This document shows, in pieces, positions 32,917-45,044 of a stretch of DNA of 64,000 nt. Source of the DNA: Athripsodes cinereus (taxonomy: Eukaryota > Arthropoda > Insecta > Trichoptera > Leptoceridae); assembly GCA_947579605.1 (NCBI GenBank), contig OX388321.1, positions 15,429,614 to 15,493,613 of the forward strand. The letters run 5' to 3'. Under the pieces are notes generated by a model. That model was not told the origin of the DNA, ran no database searches, and saw nothing but the letters and a program-made list of their open reading frames with translations. How positions within the stretch are numbered: the stretch's first letter is position 1; each line of letters opens with the position of its first letter. The translations under genes were made by a program, and so were the position numbers.

Positions 32917-33588
32917 AAAATACAATGTTAAAAATAATGTCAAACTTACACAATTTTATGAATCACAATATGATTGAAATGCGTTCTACAGGTAATAATA
33001 GTTACCACAAGGTAGGTACCTTTACCATTACATTTAGGTATGTAGGGATATAATCATAAAATTATTTATTATCGTGTATTTCCAACAAATCAAGGGGTGA
33101 ATCAAAATCGAAATCGATGAATATAAATATGTAGTACGTAATGCGTATAGCATATGTCGTTAACAATACAAAACCGATATATCTAAAAAAATAGCTTTAA
33201 AGAAGAAGCTTAAAAGTGATAATATCAAATGCGGTGATAATGATTTTTTTATTTATATGGATAATAATACATCCTACTAATACGAATATAGAAACATTTG
33301 AATTAATCAAAATGTTATTTTTTGAATCCAATGTTTGTACTTATATTTAGAAATTACCACAAAGCTACCGCCAAATCAGTAAAAGAAATACAATAACAAA
33401 ATATTATTTTTTAATCACAGTTTGCTCGAAATCAGTTTTAAGTATAAAATGTTTTTTTCACAAGATTGGGCCCAAATTAACCTATTTGTTTCCGTGAGTC
33501 AGCAACCTATTTTTTATCCATAAAGTACTTACAAGTATGTAAAGAAAAGACTAGAAAATTATTTGACGTTGGTCTGCCTTTCTGCTTA
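32917..33588. other. AT-rich intergenic
   Basis: Nothing recognised. Confidence 0.4.
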
Positions 33589-33589
33589 T

Positions 33590-33790
33590 TTTTACCATGA
33601 CGGCATATCCCATAAGTGCTAGATGACTAACTGCATGAAAGAACATACATTCTCTTTTTATCATAAGAAACAACTCATCAGCTGTTACGAAAATATTTAA
33701 TAAATACCTGCCTTTTACAGGACACTCAGAAATTTACGAAAAAGAGTGGGAAAACATTTAATACCGGGTTAGATGGAAGAAATCACTATA
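33590..33790 (-). mobile_element. Family R repeat, near full length
   Basis: On the plus strand: 'accatgacggcatatcccataagtg', 'ctgcatgaaagaacatacattctc', 'atacctgccttttacaggacactc', 'ttacgaaaaagagtggga'. It keeps the full order. Confidence 0.8.
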
Positions 33791-34385
33791 ATCTCGCTAC
33801 CGCATATAATCACATTTTTTCTTATGTAAACTGATTTGTTTATTTTGTTATGTGAATGATGATGTGCAAAAAAAATTAATTAAATTAATAAAATAATAAG
33901 ATATGAATTTTTAAACCAAAAATTGATAATTTTGGACTTGTATCAAATTCGTTGCCACCAATGTGGGATATTAAAATACAATAAATAAAACTACTCAATA
34001 CGAACAAAAACTATGTAGACATCTATTATACATAAATATGTATGCTAATGGATGACAAATTGTATTGTGTCACTACAAAATCATGCGGGTTGCGTGGTGT
34101 TCAGTTAATCTATAGCTGATAATCCGTGAATTACAAAAGCCTTTACCTATTTATGGAATGGCTTTTTCACAATAATTACTTTAACAATATTTATTTTAAC
34201 ACTTACATTAATTATTGAACCAAAGTTCAATTTGTTTTATTTTGTTTATGTAAATACCAAGTGGTAATCGAGAGCAGATAGACGGAACATAGGAAAAGTT
34301 CTACCATATGATATATTTAGAAGAAAATGAACAAACGAACACAATCTTCATTTGGCATGAATTCATTGTATAGGGAGGTAAAAAG
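33791..34385. other. AT-rich intergenic
   Basis: Nothing recognised. Confidence 0.4.
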
Positions 34386-34721
34386 GTGAATCGTCAGATA
34401 TATTTTCATACAAAACGTTTTCGACATTTCCAAATTTATACATTTGCTTCTACCATGTGCACATGTGGGACAGGAGCTCAATATGCGGAACATATCCTTC
34501 GGGAATGTCCTTTGATGATGGATGCAAGAGAGGAAATGATTCTGGGAAAGACTGTTGACACTCCTCGACCCATCTGGTTTGGGGAAGTGTTTTTAAATGC
34601 CACAAACGCCTCACACTTTAAGGAGTTCGTGGATGTGTGGGTCTCAAAATGGGATCTGCTACGTCAGCCGGGTCCCCCGCTCACTGACGTGGTAGGATCG
34701 GAGATGCCGACACTGACATAG
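34386..34721 (+). pseudogene. Non-LTR retrotransposon C-terminal Cys/His end
   Basis: The frame includes CTCGTGAQYAEHILRECPLM, the CxCG-x6-H-x4-C knuckle at the end of LINE ORF2 proteins, followed by FKEFVDVWVSKWDLL and a stop at 34721. Upstream coding is lost. It differs from the 23.8-kb element in sequence. Confidence 0.7.
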
Positions 34722-35400
34722 TGGTATTAAACTAGAGAGAATTAAAAATATTAATTAATCGTCACCTAAACGGATAAATAGGAGTCCTTGAACTCCTGCA
34801 ATATCCGAGAAATAAAGTTATTACAACATTTGCTTGTACCAAATTCATCTATTCGATAAGCATCGAACTGTGACAAATCTATTTGGTATGATTAATCTAG
34901 AGTGGTTCAAAATATGATTAACATCTAGGACCTAGGTACACTTCTAGATAGTAAAATCCAGTTCCCGACATCCAATTGTGTCAAAAAATTCATAAGATAA
35001 TGTAACAAATCACTTTGAAGTTATGAACCTTGAAACTTCAAGATAATAATCGAAAAGGATTGTGGAGAATTATGGAATCCAGTTCGACCAATTTTTTTTT
35101 ATATATTCATCATTTTAATATCTACATAGAAGTATTGTAGGTAGGTAAAATTGATATGTAAACAACATCATCATGTTATAAAGCGGAGTACTTGCAAAGT
35201 AATGAGTAACAGTAATAAAGAACAATAGAGTTATGAAACTGGTATATATATATACCTACTTGGTATGTAGATACCTACATTGATATGCGTGTCTTCAGCT
35301 GACATGCAATATGCCAATAGTTTCGCACATTAGGTATAATTTATCATCCATAGGTTACATTCTGAATAGTAAATTGGGGTAGATGTAAGAATATAAAATA
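34722..35400. other. AT-rich intergenic
   Basis: Nothing beyond short TA runs. Confidence 0.4.
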
Positions 35401-35403
35401 TAA

Positions 35404-35645
35404 CAGTTCCGTGGAGTCAAAGACAAAGAATATGTTTCGTACTCTTTTTTCTAAATTATTGAGTGTCTTGTAAAAGATAGGTTTTCGTAAAAAGAACGTT
35501 TTTAAGACATTTAATGTCTACGATTCGGCGACAAGGAATGCCACCCGTCCTGATTGTCTTGTCTTTAATTGGCTCAGAGAAAACTACTTGAATGTGAATT
35601 ACATGTAGTAATTAGTTTGAGCAGACTAGCTAGTGCAGATGGAAA
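35404..35645 (+). mobile_element. Family R repeat, near full length
   Basis: 'gttccgtggagtcaaagacaaag', 'gtcttgtaaaagataggttttcg', 'attcggcgacaaggaatgccacccgtcctg', ending 'gagcagactagc'. The GCCGTGATGG end is lost, and the next tandem repeat begins there. Confidence 0.75.
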
Positions 35646-35647
35646 TG

Positions 35648-36225
35648 AAGTCAATTAAATTTAACTTGTGTCAATCAGTATGTAAAGAAATCGAAGTGTA
35701 TTTTTTTTGTGTAAACATTGTTTGTCAATAAAATTATATCTAGGAGAAAATCATATCTACTATTATTTTATATTATAATAAATTAAATAATAAATTATTT
35801 TATTATATTAAGTATAATACTAACCCAACCTTCGCATCTGGTGTTTCTCAATAAATTCAGAAAGCCGACTCATAAAAGGGGAGTTATATTCATATTTATA
35901 ATGAATGTGGGGTTATAATAGTTAAGAAACTCATATCTACCAGGAAATTAAATCAAGTAAATTTAACTTGTGTCAATCAGATATATGTAAAGAAATCGAA
36001 GTGTTTTTTTTCTTTTTGTGTATACATTGTTTGTCATTAAAATTACATCTAGGAGAAAATCATATCTAATATTATTTTATATTATTAATTATTTTATTAT
36101 ATTAAGTATAATACTAACCCAACCTTCACATCTGGTGTTTCTCAATAAATTCAGAAAGCCAACTCATAAAAGGGGAGTTTAATTCATATTTATAATGAAT
36201 TTGGGGATATAATAGTTAAACCAAA
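35648..36225 (+). repeat. Two-copy tandem repeat, ~299-bp period
   Basis: 'aatttaacttgtgtcaatcag' occurs at about 35658 and 35957. The following ~270 bp match closely (aggagaaaatcatatct, ctcaataaattcagaaagcc, aaaggggagtt). Copy 2 lacks a short AT stretch. A partial third match, 'taaattaacttgtgtcaat', is at 37957. Confidence 0.85.
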
Positions 36226-37220
36226 TACACAAATAAATATTTTCTACTTTTATGTCACCTTCACCCTTCAAGAGTTTTATATACATAATAAACTTAGTGA
36301 CCGAAGAAAACGAGCTATTAGGTTATAATAATGCCAATTTAATTGTGAGGTCGAAATATATTTTTCTAGTCTAGCGATCAATCCAATACAATTTGTTAAA
36401 TCGTAATTTTTGTTATCTGGATGTAAATAGCAAGGATCGGAAAATGTAAAAGAAGATGTTCAAAAGTCGACCAGAGATTGCTGAGAAAATAAGGAGGGTT
36501 CTTTTAAACTTTTTTTTCCAAATTAATTAGGTATCGTATTAAACAAGACAATGAAAATAACTTCAAAAATATTGATCCACGTAAAAAAGTAACATACCAA
36601 CATTAAATAAAATTGTAAAGGATAAAATGTAGATAACAATTAACCAAATTATTTTTGTCTTGTTTAGTCTTAGAATTCAAGACGTAATTACGTGATACTT
36701 GATGCTTTTTCCTTCATAGAGAATGATGGCAATGTTTGTGTAGTAACTATAAACATAACCATTCTTCACAATGTTTTGCTTTGAAATTAAAATAAAAACC
36801 TAAAATATTGTTTTACCTACGTAATACGTTGTAGTTCTGGAAAATTTAACCCTCTTACAGCCTGCCAACCTCGGGTCAGTGCCCAATAACCAAAGACCAT
36901 GAAAACAGTAACGGACGGGGGAAATAATAATATGTACGTTGTTATAACATACGTATAAACACAGGATTTTTTACCGTCATCCTTTAATAAAATACCGGAC
37001 CGCTATTATTAAACAGGTATCGGGTACGTTTAAAAATAACCTATTCATTATTTTTCACATATATCTAGCAAAACGTATTTTAATCTGTCTTCGTAAGGAT
37101 GAATTGACAACAAGGGCAAAAAAGTATGAAAATTTTTCATTATATATATTTATTATTCGTAGAGATGTTTTCAAACAAGCACATATCTCGGGAGATATTA
37201 TTACTCTCATTTGTTGTTAG
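36226..37220. other. AT-rich intergenic
   Basis: A GC-richer patch (36850-36930) has no frame. Nothing recognised. Confidence 0.4.
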
Positions 37221-37222
37221 TT

Positions 37223-37376
37223 TCGGCCTATTACCTTTGCCTTTGTTAATTTTTTATACTATATTCAACCTCCAAGACATTCTCTATGTTCATTAGAGTT
37301 TCTTTGAGTTTCTCTTCGCTTTCGGTAACCAAGGTTTTGTTGTCAGCAAACCCAATAATGTCCACTCTATCATTTT
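37223..37376 (-). pseudogene. LINE reverse transcriptase active-site fragment
   Basis: The minus frame reads VDIIGFADNKTLVTESEEKL then KETLMNIENVLEVEYSIK. This is the RT motif region '(Y/F)ADD...': the second catalytic Asp is changed to Asn (FADN). Only about 50 codons remain. Confidence 0.75.
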
Positions 37377-37764
37377 AAACAAATCATTTTAAAGTCTATT
37401 ATTATTATTTAATATTTATAATACTCAATAAAGAAAATTATAATAAAAATAAATGCGATAGTGAAATTAACAAAACGGCGCGTGACTCACCTTTACACCC
37501 ACGATCCTAGACATAGCTACTAAAATATTATTATTATTAGACAAAAGTTAATAGAGAAAATTAATATAACAAGAGTGATAATCTTCAACTACTTATAATT
37601 AAAACATTAATCCAAAACATTTTCTTATCTTAAAAATGAAGCTCCTCTAAATAATAGAAATATTAACTAACGTACCATGCTGTGAATAATAGATACATAT
37701 AAAAAGATTTGCTTTGAAATCTCAGACCGGCATTTAAATCAAACAACCAAACTATAATAGTTAT

Positions 37765-37912
37765 TAGAGGTGTAACTGATATTCGGTCTATCCGGCATCT
37801 TGTCGGATGATAAATCTTAGCCCAATAGCCTATTCGGATACTAGTTGAATAGTACCTGAACGTTGACCTAAAAGAATAGCCTATTCGGTATCCAGTCTAT
37901 TTAACCAAGATT
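37765..37912 (+). mobile_element. hAT-like element, left end
   Basis: The start 'tagaggtgtaactgatattcgg' is the style of many insect hAT termini, and 'tagcctattcggat' repeats inside. No matching right end was found, so it is truncated or decayed. Confidence 0.4.
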
Positions 37913-38312
37913 TACTACCAGTCATGTAATTCTTAAAATGATTTTACACATTAAGTAAATTAACTTGTGTCAATTTTTTTATGTAATTGAAATGAAACTT
38001 TTTTGTCTGAGGGACGAAATAAGACATACCTAGTATGTTTTTGTGTTTATAGTATTGTGTCGATTATAAAAGATGTACCTAATGTCATATAATTTGTTGA
38101 AAGAAATATATAAATATTTACTTTACAACCATAAAGTATTCGATATTTTAAATCTATAATATCATCAGATTTGTTCCATCACATTTATGAACATCGATAT
38201 ATTGATAACTTAAACTTACTAATAAAAAAATCACATGAATGGAGTGACTCGTTTTTATTTTTTGTTATTGTTTTAGATAAGATTCAAAGGCTGATTTAAA
38301 ATATAAGAGATT
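37913..38312. other. AT-rich intergenic
   Basis: Nothing else recognised. Confidence 0.4.
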
Positions 38313-38315
38313 TTT

Positions 38316-38347
38316 GCTACCGTGGTTTCGGTGGAGTGTCTCATCTT
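38316..38347 (+). repeat. Fragment of the 14651/19694 repeat
   Basis: 'gctaccgtggtttcggtgga' differs by one base from the start of the 58-bp inverted repeat (GCTACCGCGG..). The likeness is lost after about 28 bp. Confidence 0.6.
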
Positions 38348-38445
38348 GCGACTTTGTAAGCCATTTTTATTTAAACAAGTCACGGAACTGGTTTGATATT
38401 CAGTTTTTTGGTTTGATATCTCGGTCTACTACGACTGCTTTTACC

Positions 38446-38605
38446 ATCATGTCATATCCCATAAGAACGATAGCCAGTAGACCCGCCGTATGTGATAAAC
38501 ATGCAAGACATGGCATTTTAAAACTTTCGAAAAAGAATGGTAGATAAATTCCTTGTCGGGTGCTCCACGGTTCGATATTTGATATTCGGCACAATAAATA
38601 TCTGT
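38446..38605 (-). mobile_element. Family R repeat with internal deletion
   Basis: On the plus strand: 'ccatcatgtcatatcccataag', 'agccagtagaccc', then directly 'cgaaaaagaatggtagataa' and 'gtcgggtgctccacggttcg'. The middle third is missing. Confidence 0.75.
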
Positions 38606-40060
38606 TTCATCACTAATTGTAATAATAGCAATAGCACAAACTCGCGTTATTTTCATTCCCATCACGCATTTAACGACATAAGCAATTATATTGCTAGTTT
38701 CACGCCCGCACTTAGCTTTATATTGCACATAGCACTGCTTTATGTTATTATTAGTATTATTGTATGAATAGCAGTAGGTACATAGTAACACTATTACATT
38801 ATTATTATTATATAGCATAGCACGTTATTTTTATATAGCTACACTGCTACATACAGTTGTATCGTTGTTGTTATTACTTCTACTATGGTTGTGGTGAGAA
38901 GAGTAAAAAAACTAATAAAATACATTTTTATCACACATATCGACTTGATTCTGTGGACTTTTATAGCCGCTATATTATACTACTGTACGAATCCTGACGA
39001 AACTATACGATCTGTAACATAACAGCTTTTTTAATACCTCCCAAACCTTTGTGCCTACTACATCCTTTTCAACAATAATAATTATTACATAGAGTTAATC
39101 GTTGTAATAAATAGCGCAATAAGAAGATATGTTATTCTTGGAAAAACCACAGTTACGCGAATTTCTCGAAAAATTAAATCAGAGATAATTTGTAACTTGG
39201 TAGAATCATCCACAAATAAATATAGTCCCTTCATAGAAAAATAACATAGAATTTGTCAAAGACCCTAATTGAAGAAATTGTGATCTATCAATGGTCTTAT
39301 TTGTATTTTTATATATTATTTTAATAACTAGAACAGAATGAAATACAAGCATGCGGAATTGCGGAGGTATATTTACTTCTGAATAAGAACTAAAAAATAA
39401 CAAAGGTAAATGGAATACATATTAATTAACGATTTTTTTTTTTAACGAATTACAAATAACATTAGAATTTTGTGTTATATTAGCATTTTTAATACAACAT
39501 TGAAACGACAAAAACAATCCAACTTCACAAAGTAAATATATGTAGGTTATATACTATGGATGAAGTTTAACCCATATTATCTAATGGCTAGAAAAAATCA
39601 ACAAGTAAGTAGCAACATAATATTTATGTAGTATATAATGGAAACATCAACATATTAGATCTTTCTTACTCTAGAAGAGATAGTTTTTATTTTTTGTTCT
39701 GGGTAATTTATGTGGGTATTATATTCTTATTACTTTATATACTTCATGACTATTTATTTCATTTAATAATTTGAAATATTATTAACCTTTGATATTCAAA
39801 TAAATATCAATACCTTTCTTAAGTTTTTGTTCTCTTAAAGTTATGCGTACTATAAATACTTATAAGATATATTTTTTTGATGTTTCACTGTTAACAATCG
39901 TATATGACAGCAATTAATAATCAGGTGTTTTTTAAAACATTAAACTATGAACAATATATCTGAGAGAATCGATATCCAGAGACGTGGCAGCCACAGAATC
40001 CAATGACTTCACCGTATAGATCAGGAGAAAAGAATACATAAATACATTAGAAGAATCCAT
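38606..40060. other. AT-rich intergenic
   Basis: Overlapping frames of 76-123 codons near 38450-38820 on both strands are repeat and low-complexity shadows. Nothing else recognised. Confidence 0.4.
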
Positions 40061-40064
40061 CTAT

Positions 40065-40285
40065 ACCATCACGGCATATCCTTTAAGTGGGGTAGCCAGT
40101 AAACCACTCACATGAAAAAAACCGTACTATCCTCTCCGTATCAACAAATAAATAAGACATTCAGGATGGATGACAAACCTCATCACTGAACACTTTTGCC
40201 TTTAAATACTCTTAAGCTTACGGAAAAGAGTGGGAGACCACTTTTAAGCCGGGTGCTCCATGGAATATTCCATTTGAAGAATTAT
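40065..40285 (-). mobile_element. Family R repeat, best full-length copy
   Basis: On the plus strand: 'ctataccatcacggcatatcc', 'aagtggggtagccagtaaacc', 'gtatcaacaaataaataaga', 'cattcaggatggatgac', 'cctcatcactgaa', 'cttacggaaaagagtgggag', 'gccgggtgctccatggaa'. About 220 bp. No terminal inverted repeats and no A/B boxes were seen. Confidence 0.85.
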
Positions 40286-40409
40286 ATTTACTGTGCTATA
40301 CTTTTCAGTGTGACGTCATCTTTAGTTCTCATAATTTTGATCCCTGAAAAGTAACACATTATTAGAAACCCGCTATCCTTAGCAAAAAGGAAAGCTAAGA
40401 AAGATATTT

Positions 40410-40560
40410 TTTTTTTAAATATATTTATTTTATTCATAAATACACAGTATACATTGATATTACATTAATAAAATAATATAACACACAGCAAAAATGCTCC
40501 CTCCATAAGCAACTAAATGCTTGTGCAGAGGGTCGGATTTCAATTATAACATTAACACAC
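40410..40560 (-). mobile_element. LINE 3' end
   Basis: The minus strand ends in 'tttatgaataaaataaat' plus an A run. The GC-richer body (tgcttgtgcagagggtcgg) lies upstream. No frame is kept. Confidence 0.45.
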
Positions 40561-41852
40561 ATATAAGAATCAGCTAGAAATATTAATACACATATAAGAA
40601 TTCGTTACAAATAGCAAACTTTCAGTTCTCATGTACGTTCATCAAACGTTCAACAAAATCTACCATAATGAATACATAAAGTTAACTACTATAACAGAAC
40701 TTAATTTTATTTATGTAATGTGACATTTAGTTATTTTTGAAATCTCTTAGAAAAGTTTTTCCCCACTATTTGTTTCTTCCACAAGCGAGGTAGCCTGTGA
40801 AAGAAAAGTCATCATCCGGATTAGTTGGAAGACATCGCATTTTAACGATAAACTCGCCCTCTGTACATTGAATTGTATAAATGATATTTTATATGTTAAT
40901 TTGTATTATTTTATACAATGTACAGTGAAGAATAAAATAAATAAATAAATTTCATTTGTGACAATACGACTAATAATTAACATAGATTTTTTTTCATAAA
41001 ACATAATCGTCGCTCCTAAGCAGATTAGGTTTTAAAATTACAAACGAATTTCATATATTCAATAATTTGAGTTTATCAAGTACATAGAACTATAAATTAA
41101 ATTACACAACTAATCCACAAAACATTTATAGCTCCATTAGAGTTTGTTAATACTTATGACATTCTACTGAAACTAGCATTCAGTGGTAATTGCTTCAGAC
41201 AGAGCTACATACCTTTTTCAAAAAGTATCTTACGTACATAGATTACCTACATATTATGTGAACACACGTTTGTGTGAAATTGTCGTTTGATCAAATGTAA
41301 ACAGAAAAACTCCATATTTTACATGGCCCAAATGGGATTTATTGACCACAAAATTTTATGTTAATCTGTATGGCTAACTTTCATAATAGGTACACACAGA
41401 ATTAGTGCATTAGAAATTTTGTAGAAAAAGACAGTTCAGTTGTTACTAAATCAATGTAGATAATTCACTTTCTTGAAGGCATGCCTTTCGAATTTAATAT
41501 ACTTTACATTTTATAATGTTTGATACGGTCAGTTTGCTCATCTCAGTTATTGTTGCATGTGCATGTCAACTGATGCTCAGATATACAAATTGTATTTTTT
41601 TAATAGTATTTGCTGTATTGTGAGACTGTTCGTATAGATGCCTACTAATTTGAATTGTCTCTACATATAAAGTGCCTAACTATACATTTGTTTATGTATG
41701 ATATTTGGTTGCTTTTTTTATTATCATTTTAGTTAAATAAGTGAATTACTTAACACCAATGTATTAATTTGTATGTTTATATAATTATGTATCTATCTTT
41801 TAAATGGTAATGTTAGCCTAAATTGAATAAAAATACCTAAATAAATAGGTAT
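40561..41852. other. AT-rich intergenic
   Basis: An (AAAT)n run at 40932-40950 follows 'caatgtacagtgaagaataaa', probably a LINE 3' tail. Otherwise nothing was seen. Confidence 0.4.
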
Positions 41853-41854
41853 CT

Positions 41855-42062
41855 CCAAATTTTCTTTGTAAGCTCTTGAGTGTCCTGCAAAAGGTTGGCA
41901 TTCGTAAAATATCATATACAAGAAATTTTACATCCTCAAGAAGTGAAGTTGGTCATCCATTCTTAATGTCTGATTTTTTTCAGATTAACAAAGAGGGAAT
42001 CATTTATTTTTATTATATATATAGTTGGTCTGCTGGTTCTGTAATAGGAAATATGTAATGCT
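41855..42062 (+). mobile_element. Family R repeat
   Basis: 'cttgagtgtcctgcaaaaggttggcattcg', 'ggtcatccattcttaatgtctg', 'agttggtctgctgg' and a lost end. The 60-codon frame here is incidental. Confidence 0.7.
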
Positions 42063-42505
42063 ATAGAGAGACAGACAGATATTAAACAATTAATATCGTA
42101 GGAGTTAAGTTACCTGTAAGGTTTTGCTTCAGAAGATTTTGATTTAGGGTATCTACGTACCTATTTATGGAAAGATATGTGAAAATCATTCAAGAGAAAA
42201 TCCTTATTGAATGGCCTGTTATATGAGACACTCATGCTTAACTGTTTGGAAAAATTCTAAAAGAAAGAAAGGTCTCGAATTAATCTAGTAATAGTAGTTG
42301 TTAGTAACCTGAACCCCTTTTTTATTATCTTAAAATTCAGTTCACTTTACAAGAATATGTTATAATTGAGAAAATGCTAGCTTTATTTGGATAAAAAATC
42401 TTTGCGGTTAGGTAAATTAAATGTACAGAACAGCGATGCATTAAATTTTTTTTTTTTTATAATATGAATGTTATACCTATATGTTATATATTGTAAAAAA
42501 AACTA
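42063..42505. other. AT-rich intergenic
   Basis: Nothing recognised. Confidence 0.4.
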
Positions 42506-42507
42506 TT

Positions 42508-42640
42508 TATATATCTATCTATCTGCCTATCCCAGCACGGGATCTCCCATGAGTCGGGTAGCCAGAGGTTTAACTGCTTGTAATTAACACGCAAAAAAAA
42601 ATTGAAAACAGGATATCTACGTCTTCCATCGTTATTTTTT
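42508..42640 (-). mobile_element. Family R repeat, 3' half
   Basis: On the plus strand, 'atctatctatctgcc' (tail) then 'cagcacgggatctcccatgagtcgggtagcc'. The (TAGA)n tail is well preserved. Confidence 0.7.
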
Positions 42641-43175
42641 ATATGAAGCCATGTAAGAGCAATTTAATGGTCACAAAATCTTTGATGGAAAAATGGAAGA
42701 TGATATTATATTTTGCACGCTGTGTTTCTTAAAATAAAGTTAAAGATTGTTATATCTTCTGAGTTTTGGTCGATTTGGGCTCAAAAATATTCGACTTGTG
42801 AGTACTGAAAGAAAAGCAACCTAACAATGAAAACAAAGTATATTTTATTAGGTAGGTAGTTCTTGTGTTTTCTCTCTATACGTAAGTGGATATTATTATT
42901 TTCTTTGCCGAGTCTAAGGATAATTAACTTAAACCAACCCTTGGGTCATATTCATCAATTCAAGATGCTTACTGGGCAGCCTCTGCGTTGGATTTTATTA
43001 AAATTTATGGAGAAATTATAATATAATAACTTTGCTTTTTCCTTGGGGTCAAAATATATCTATACCTACTATGTATTGATATAAGGTTATACAGTATTAC
43101 AAATTTTATAAAGTTGTTCAAATTTTATTATTTACATACCTAAAATTTCACGATCCCATCTCATGAATATTTTGA
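42641..43175. other. AT-rich intergenic
   Basis: Nothing recognised. Confidence 0.4.
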
Positions 43176-43177
43176 TA

Positions 43178-43670
43178 AAATATACATACACATACATACA
43201 TACCATCACGCCGCTTTAATCGCAGGGTAGGCAGAAAGGATCGAGCGCCACTTCCTTCTGTCATTGCATACTTCTTTCGCTTCCGTCACTGCCATACAAT
43301 TCCTCATGCATGCTCTCCTGATCAATGTGCTCCACACGTGACCGTCCCGTACGATTTGATTTGAATGATCTTGCCATTTGATCCTCGGACGTCCACGTCT
43401 CCGAGCACCGAGCACTTGGTCATTCTGTCGTCATTCATTCTTTCCACGTGCCCAAACCATCTTAACTTATTTACATTCATCCATGTTATTATACCTACCA
43501 ACTTTCATTCCACATTCCTTTCGTATGTCACTATTACCCACACGATCTCTCAGACTTTTACCACACATCCTTCTCAACGATCTCATTTCCACTGCATTTA
43601 TGCCACTTTCATCCTTCTTTAACCATGTCCACGTCTCATTTGCATACATTAAATATCTAATTTGTGACAT
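43178..43670 (-). pseudogene. LINE ORF2 end, family B (longer copy)
   Basis: The upper part (43670-43467) reads MYANETWTWLKKDESGINAV, then EMRSLRRMCGKSLRDRVGNS and DIRKECGMKV. After a stop and frameshift the lower part (43415-43206) gives LGARRRGRPRIKWQDH and ACMRNCMAVTEAKEV..WRSILSAYPAIKAA. This is the C-terminus of an RTE-type ORF2 ('YxxETW...EMRxLRRMCG...RRRGRPR'). After the stop come GTGATGG and a TATG-repeat tail. At least one stop and one frameshift; 5'-truncated. Confidence 0.8.
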
Positions 43671-43671
43671 A

Positions 43672-43800
43672 TATCTCCTATCACGGCATCACACAAGTGG
43701 GGTTGTCGTTAGATTAACTGCTCAAGATAAATATACAAGTTGTTCTTTGTAAGGCAATTAATAAATTAAGACAAGTCAGGATAGGCATGTATTCGTCGTA
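43672..43800 (-). mobile_element. Family R repeat, adjoining LINE B
   Basis: 'atctcctatcacggcatcacacaagtggggttg' then 'aagacaagtcaggataggcatg' on the plus strand. It directly follows the truncated end of LINE B. Confidence 0.65.
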
Positions 43801-43854
43801 ATATTTCGATTTTTAAGGAAAGTATTCGTATTATTCACGAATTACACATTTAAT

Positions 43855-44010
43855 AGATTTAATTCGGTGATGTGGTGCGCTAACCATCTTGAATGTCTTT
43901 AACTTTTATTGGATGAGAGAGGTCAAATTGTACATGTGTTTTTTTTTTAATACAGTTGATCCACTAACTACCTAACTTGGGGAAAATATTGTAGTGATAC
44001 AGATGAATGG
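43855..44010 (+). mobile_element. Family R repeat, opposed to its neighbour
   Basis: 'attcggtgatgtggtgcgctaaccatcttgaatgtc', then 'acagttgatccactaactacctaacttggggaa' and a decayed end. It forms a head-to-head pair with 43672-43800. Confidence 0.6.
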
Positions 44011-44497
44011 AGAGTTTGGAAATTTCAAATTTTTTGAGTATGATGAATCAGTGCAGCCAGCTACAGCAGTTTTAAAAGTTGCAGATTGCCCAATTATAGC
44101 ATTAATAAAAATATAATTTGAATGAGGGAATGGAGAGTTTGAGAGTTGTTCCTTTTGCCCACCCAGTGTAGAGTATGTTGGATGATAAAATGGATTCGTG
44201 TATTATATAATAAAATATTGTAATAATTATGATATCTCAGTGGGATGCTCTACTGAAATTCATCATATTATAACGCAGAAAATAAAGATATTATATTAAA
44301 TACATACTAGGTGTTTTACCCACTGTCACTGAAAAAAGTGATTATTTTTCATTATTCTGTCAGCTCAAAACCGATGCACACTATTACCGTGTTATAAAAA
44401 AAAATTGAATATCATTTTAAAAGATAGATTTTAATGTTGCATTTAGTTGAAAGACAGTAATGTAAGGTTATATCCAAATTATATTTAATCATATACT
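44011..44497. other. AT-rich intergenic
   Basis: Nothing recognised. Confidence 0.4.
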
Positions 44498-44499
44498 AT

Positions 44500-44590
44500 A
44501 CTAAGCCATCACGGAATATCCCAAAAGGGAGTTAGCCAGCAGACCAGCTGCATAATATAACGATCACGCAAACTGACTGTTTAATATTGC
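44500..44590 (-). mobile_element. Family R repeat, 3' third
   Basis: 'aagccatcacggaatatcccaaaagggagttagcc' and 'agaccagctgcataatata' on the plus strand. Confidence 0.7.
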
Positions 44591-44618
44591 ACAAATATTT
44601 TTGTTAAAAACGAATAGG

Positions 44619-44665
44619 TATTTTTATGTTCATAAAAATATACTTTTATGAACATAAAAATATAT
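44619..44665. repeat. Perfect AT hairpin
   Basis: TATTTTTATGTTCATAAAA and its reverse complement are separated by about 6 bases. Confidence 0.75.
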
Positions 44666-44765
44666 ATAATTTCATAAGAGATAATTTTACTTTAATTCTT
44701 AAATGACTCTCACACGAAACTGACAATACAATATATATCTAATTTACAAACACATTTTAAGATTT

Positions 44766-44960
44766 GTAGGGTTACTCTTGACACAATTAAAATACGATTT
44801 TGATCTTAATCTTACGCTTTATGTATCCTACTCGATGCGCGAAAGGACTATAGTCCAAGTTGCCGCGATACCGCTACCGCGAGATTGGTATGAACATTTT
44901 TTTTACTATAGTCACTTTGCGCGTCGTAGGATTAAGTTAAATAAAAAATTAAGATGCGTG
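44766..44960. mobile_element. MITE related to 55701-55913, decayed
   Basis: Shares 'agggttactcttgaca', 'ctaccgcga' and 'tatagtcactttgcgcgtcgta' in the order of the better copy. The right end is lost. Confidence 0.6.
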
Positions 44961-45044
44961 GGTACGTGAGCGTGTGTATTGTATCATAGGATTGTGTAGT
45001 TGAATCGAGTGGGGAAGGTAGTCAAAATAAAGTAAAGAATGTTA

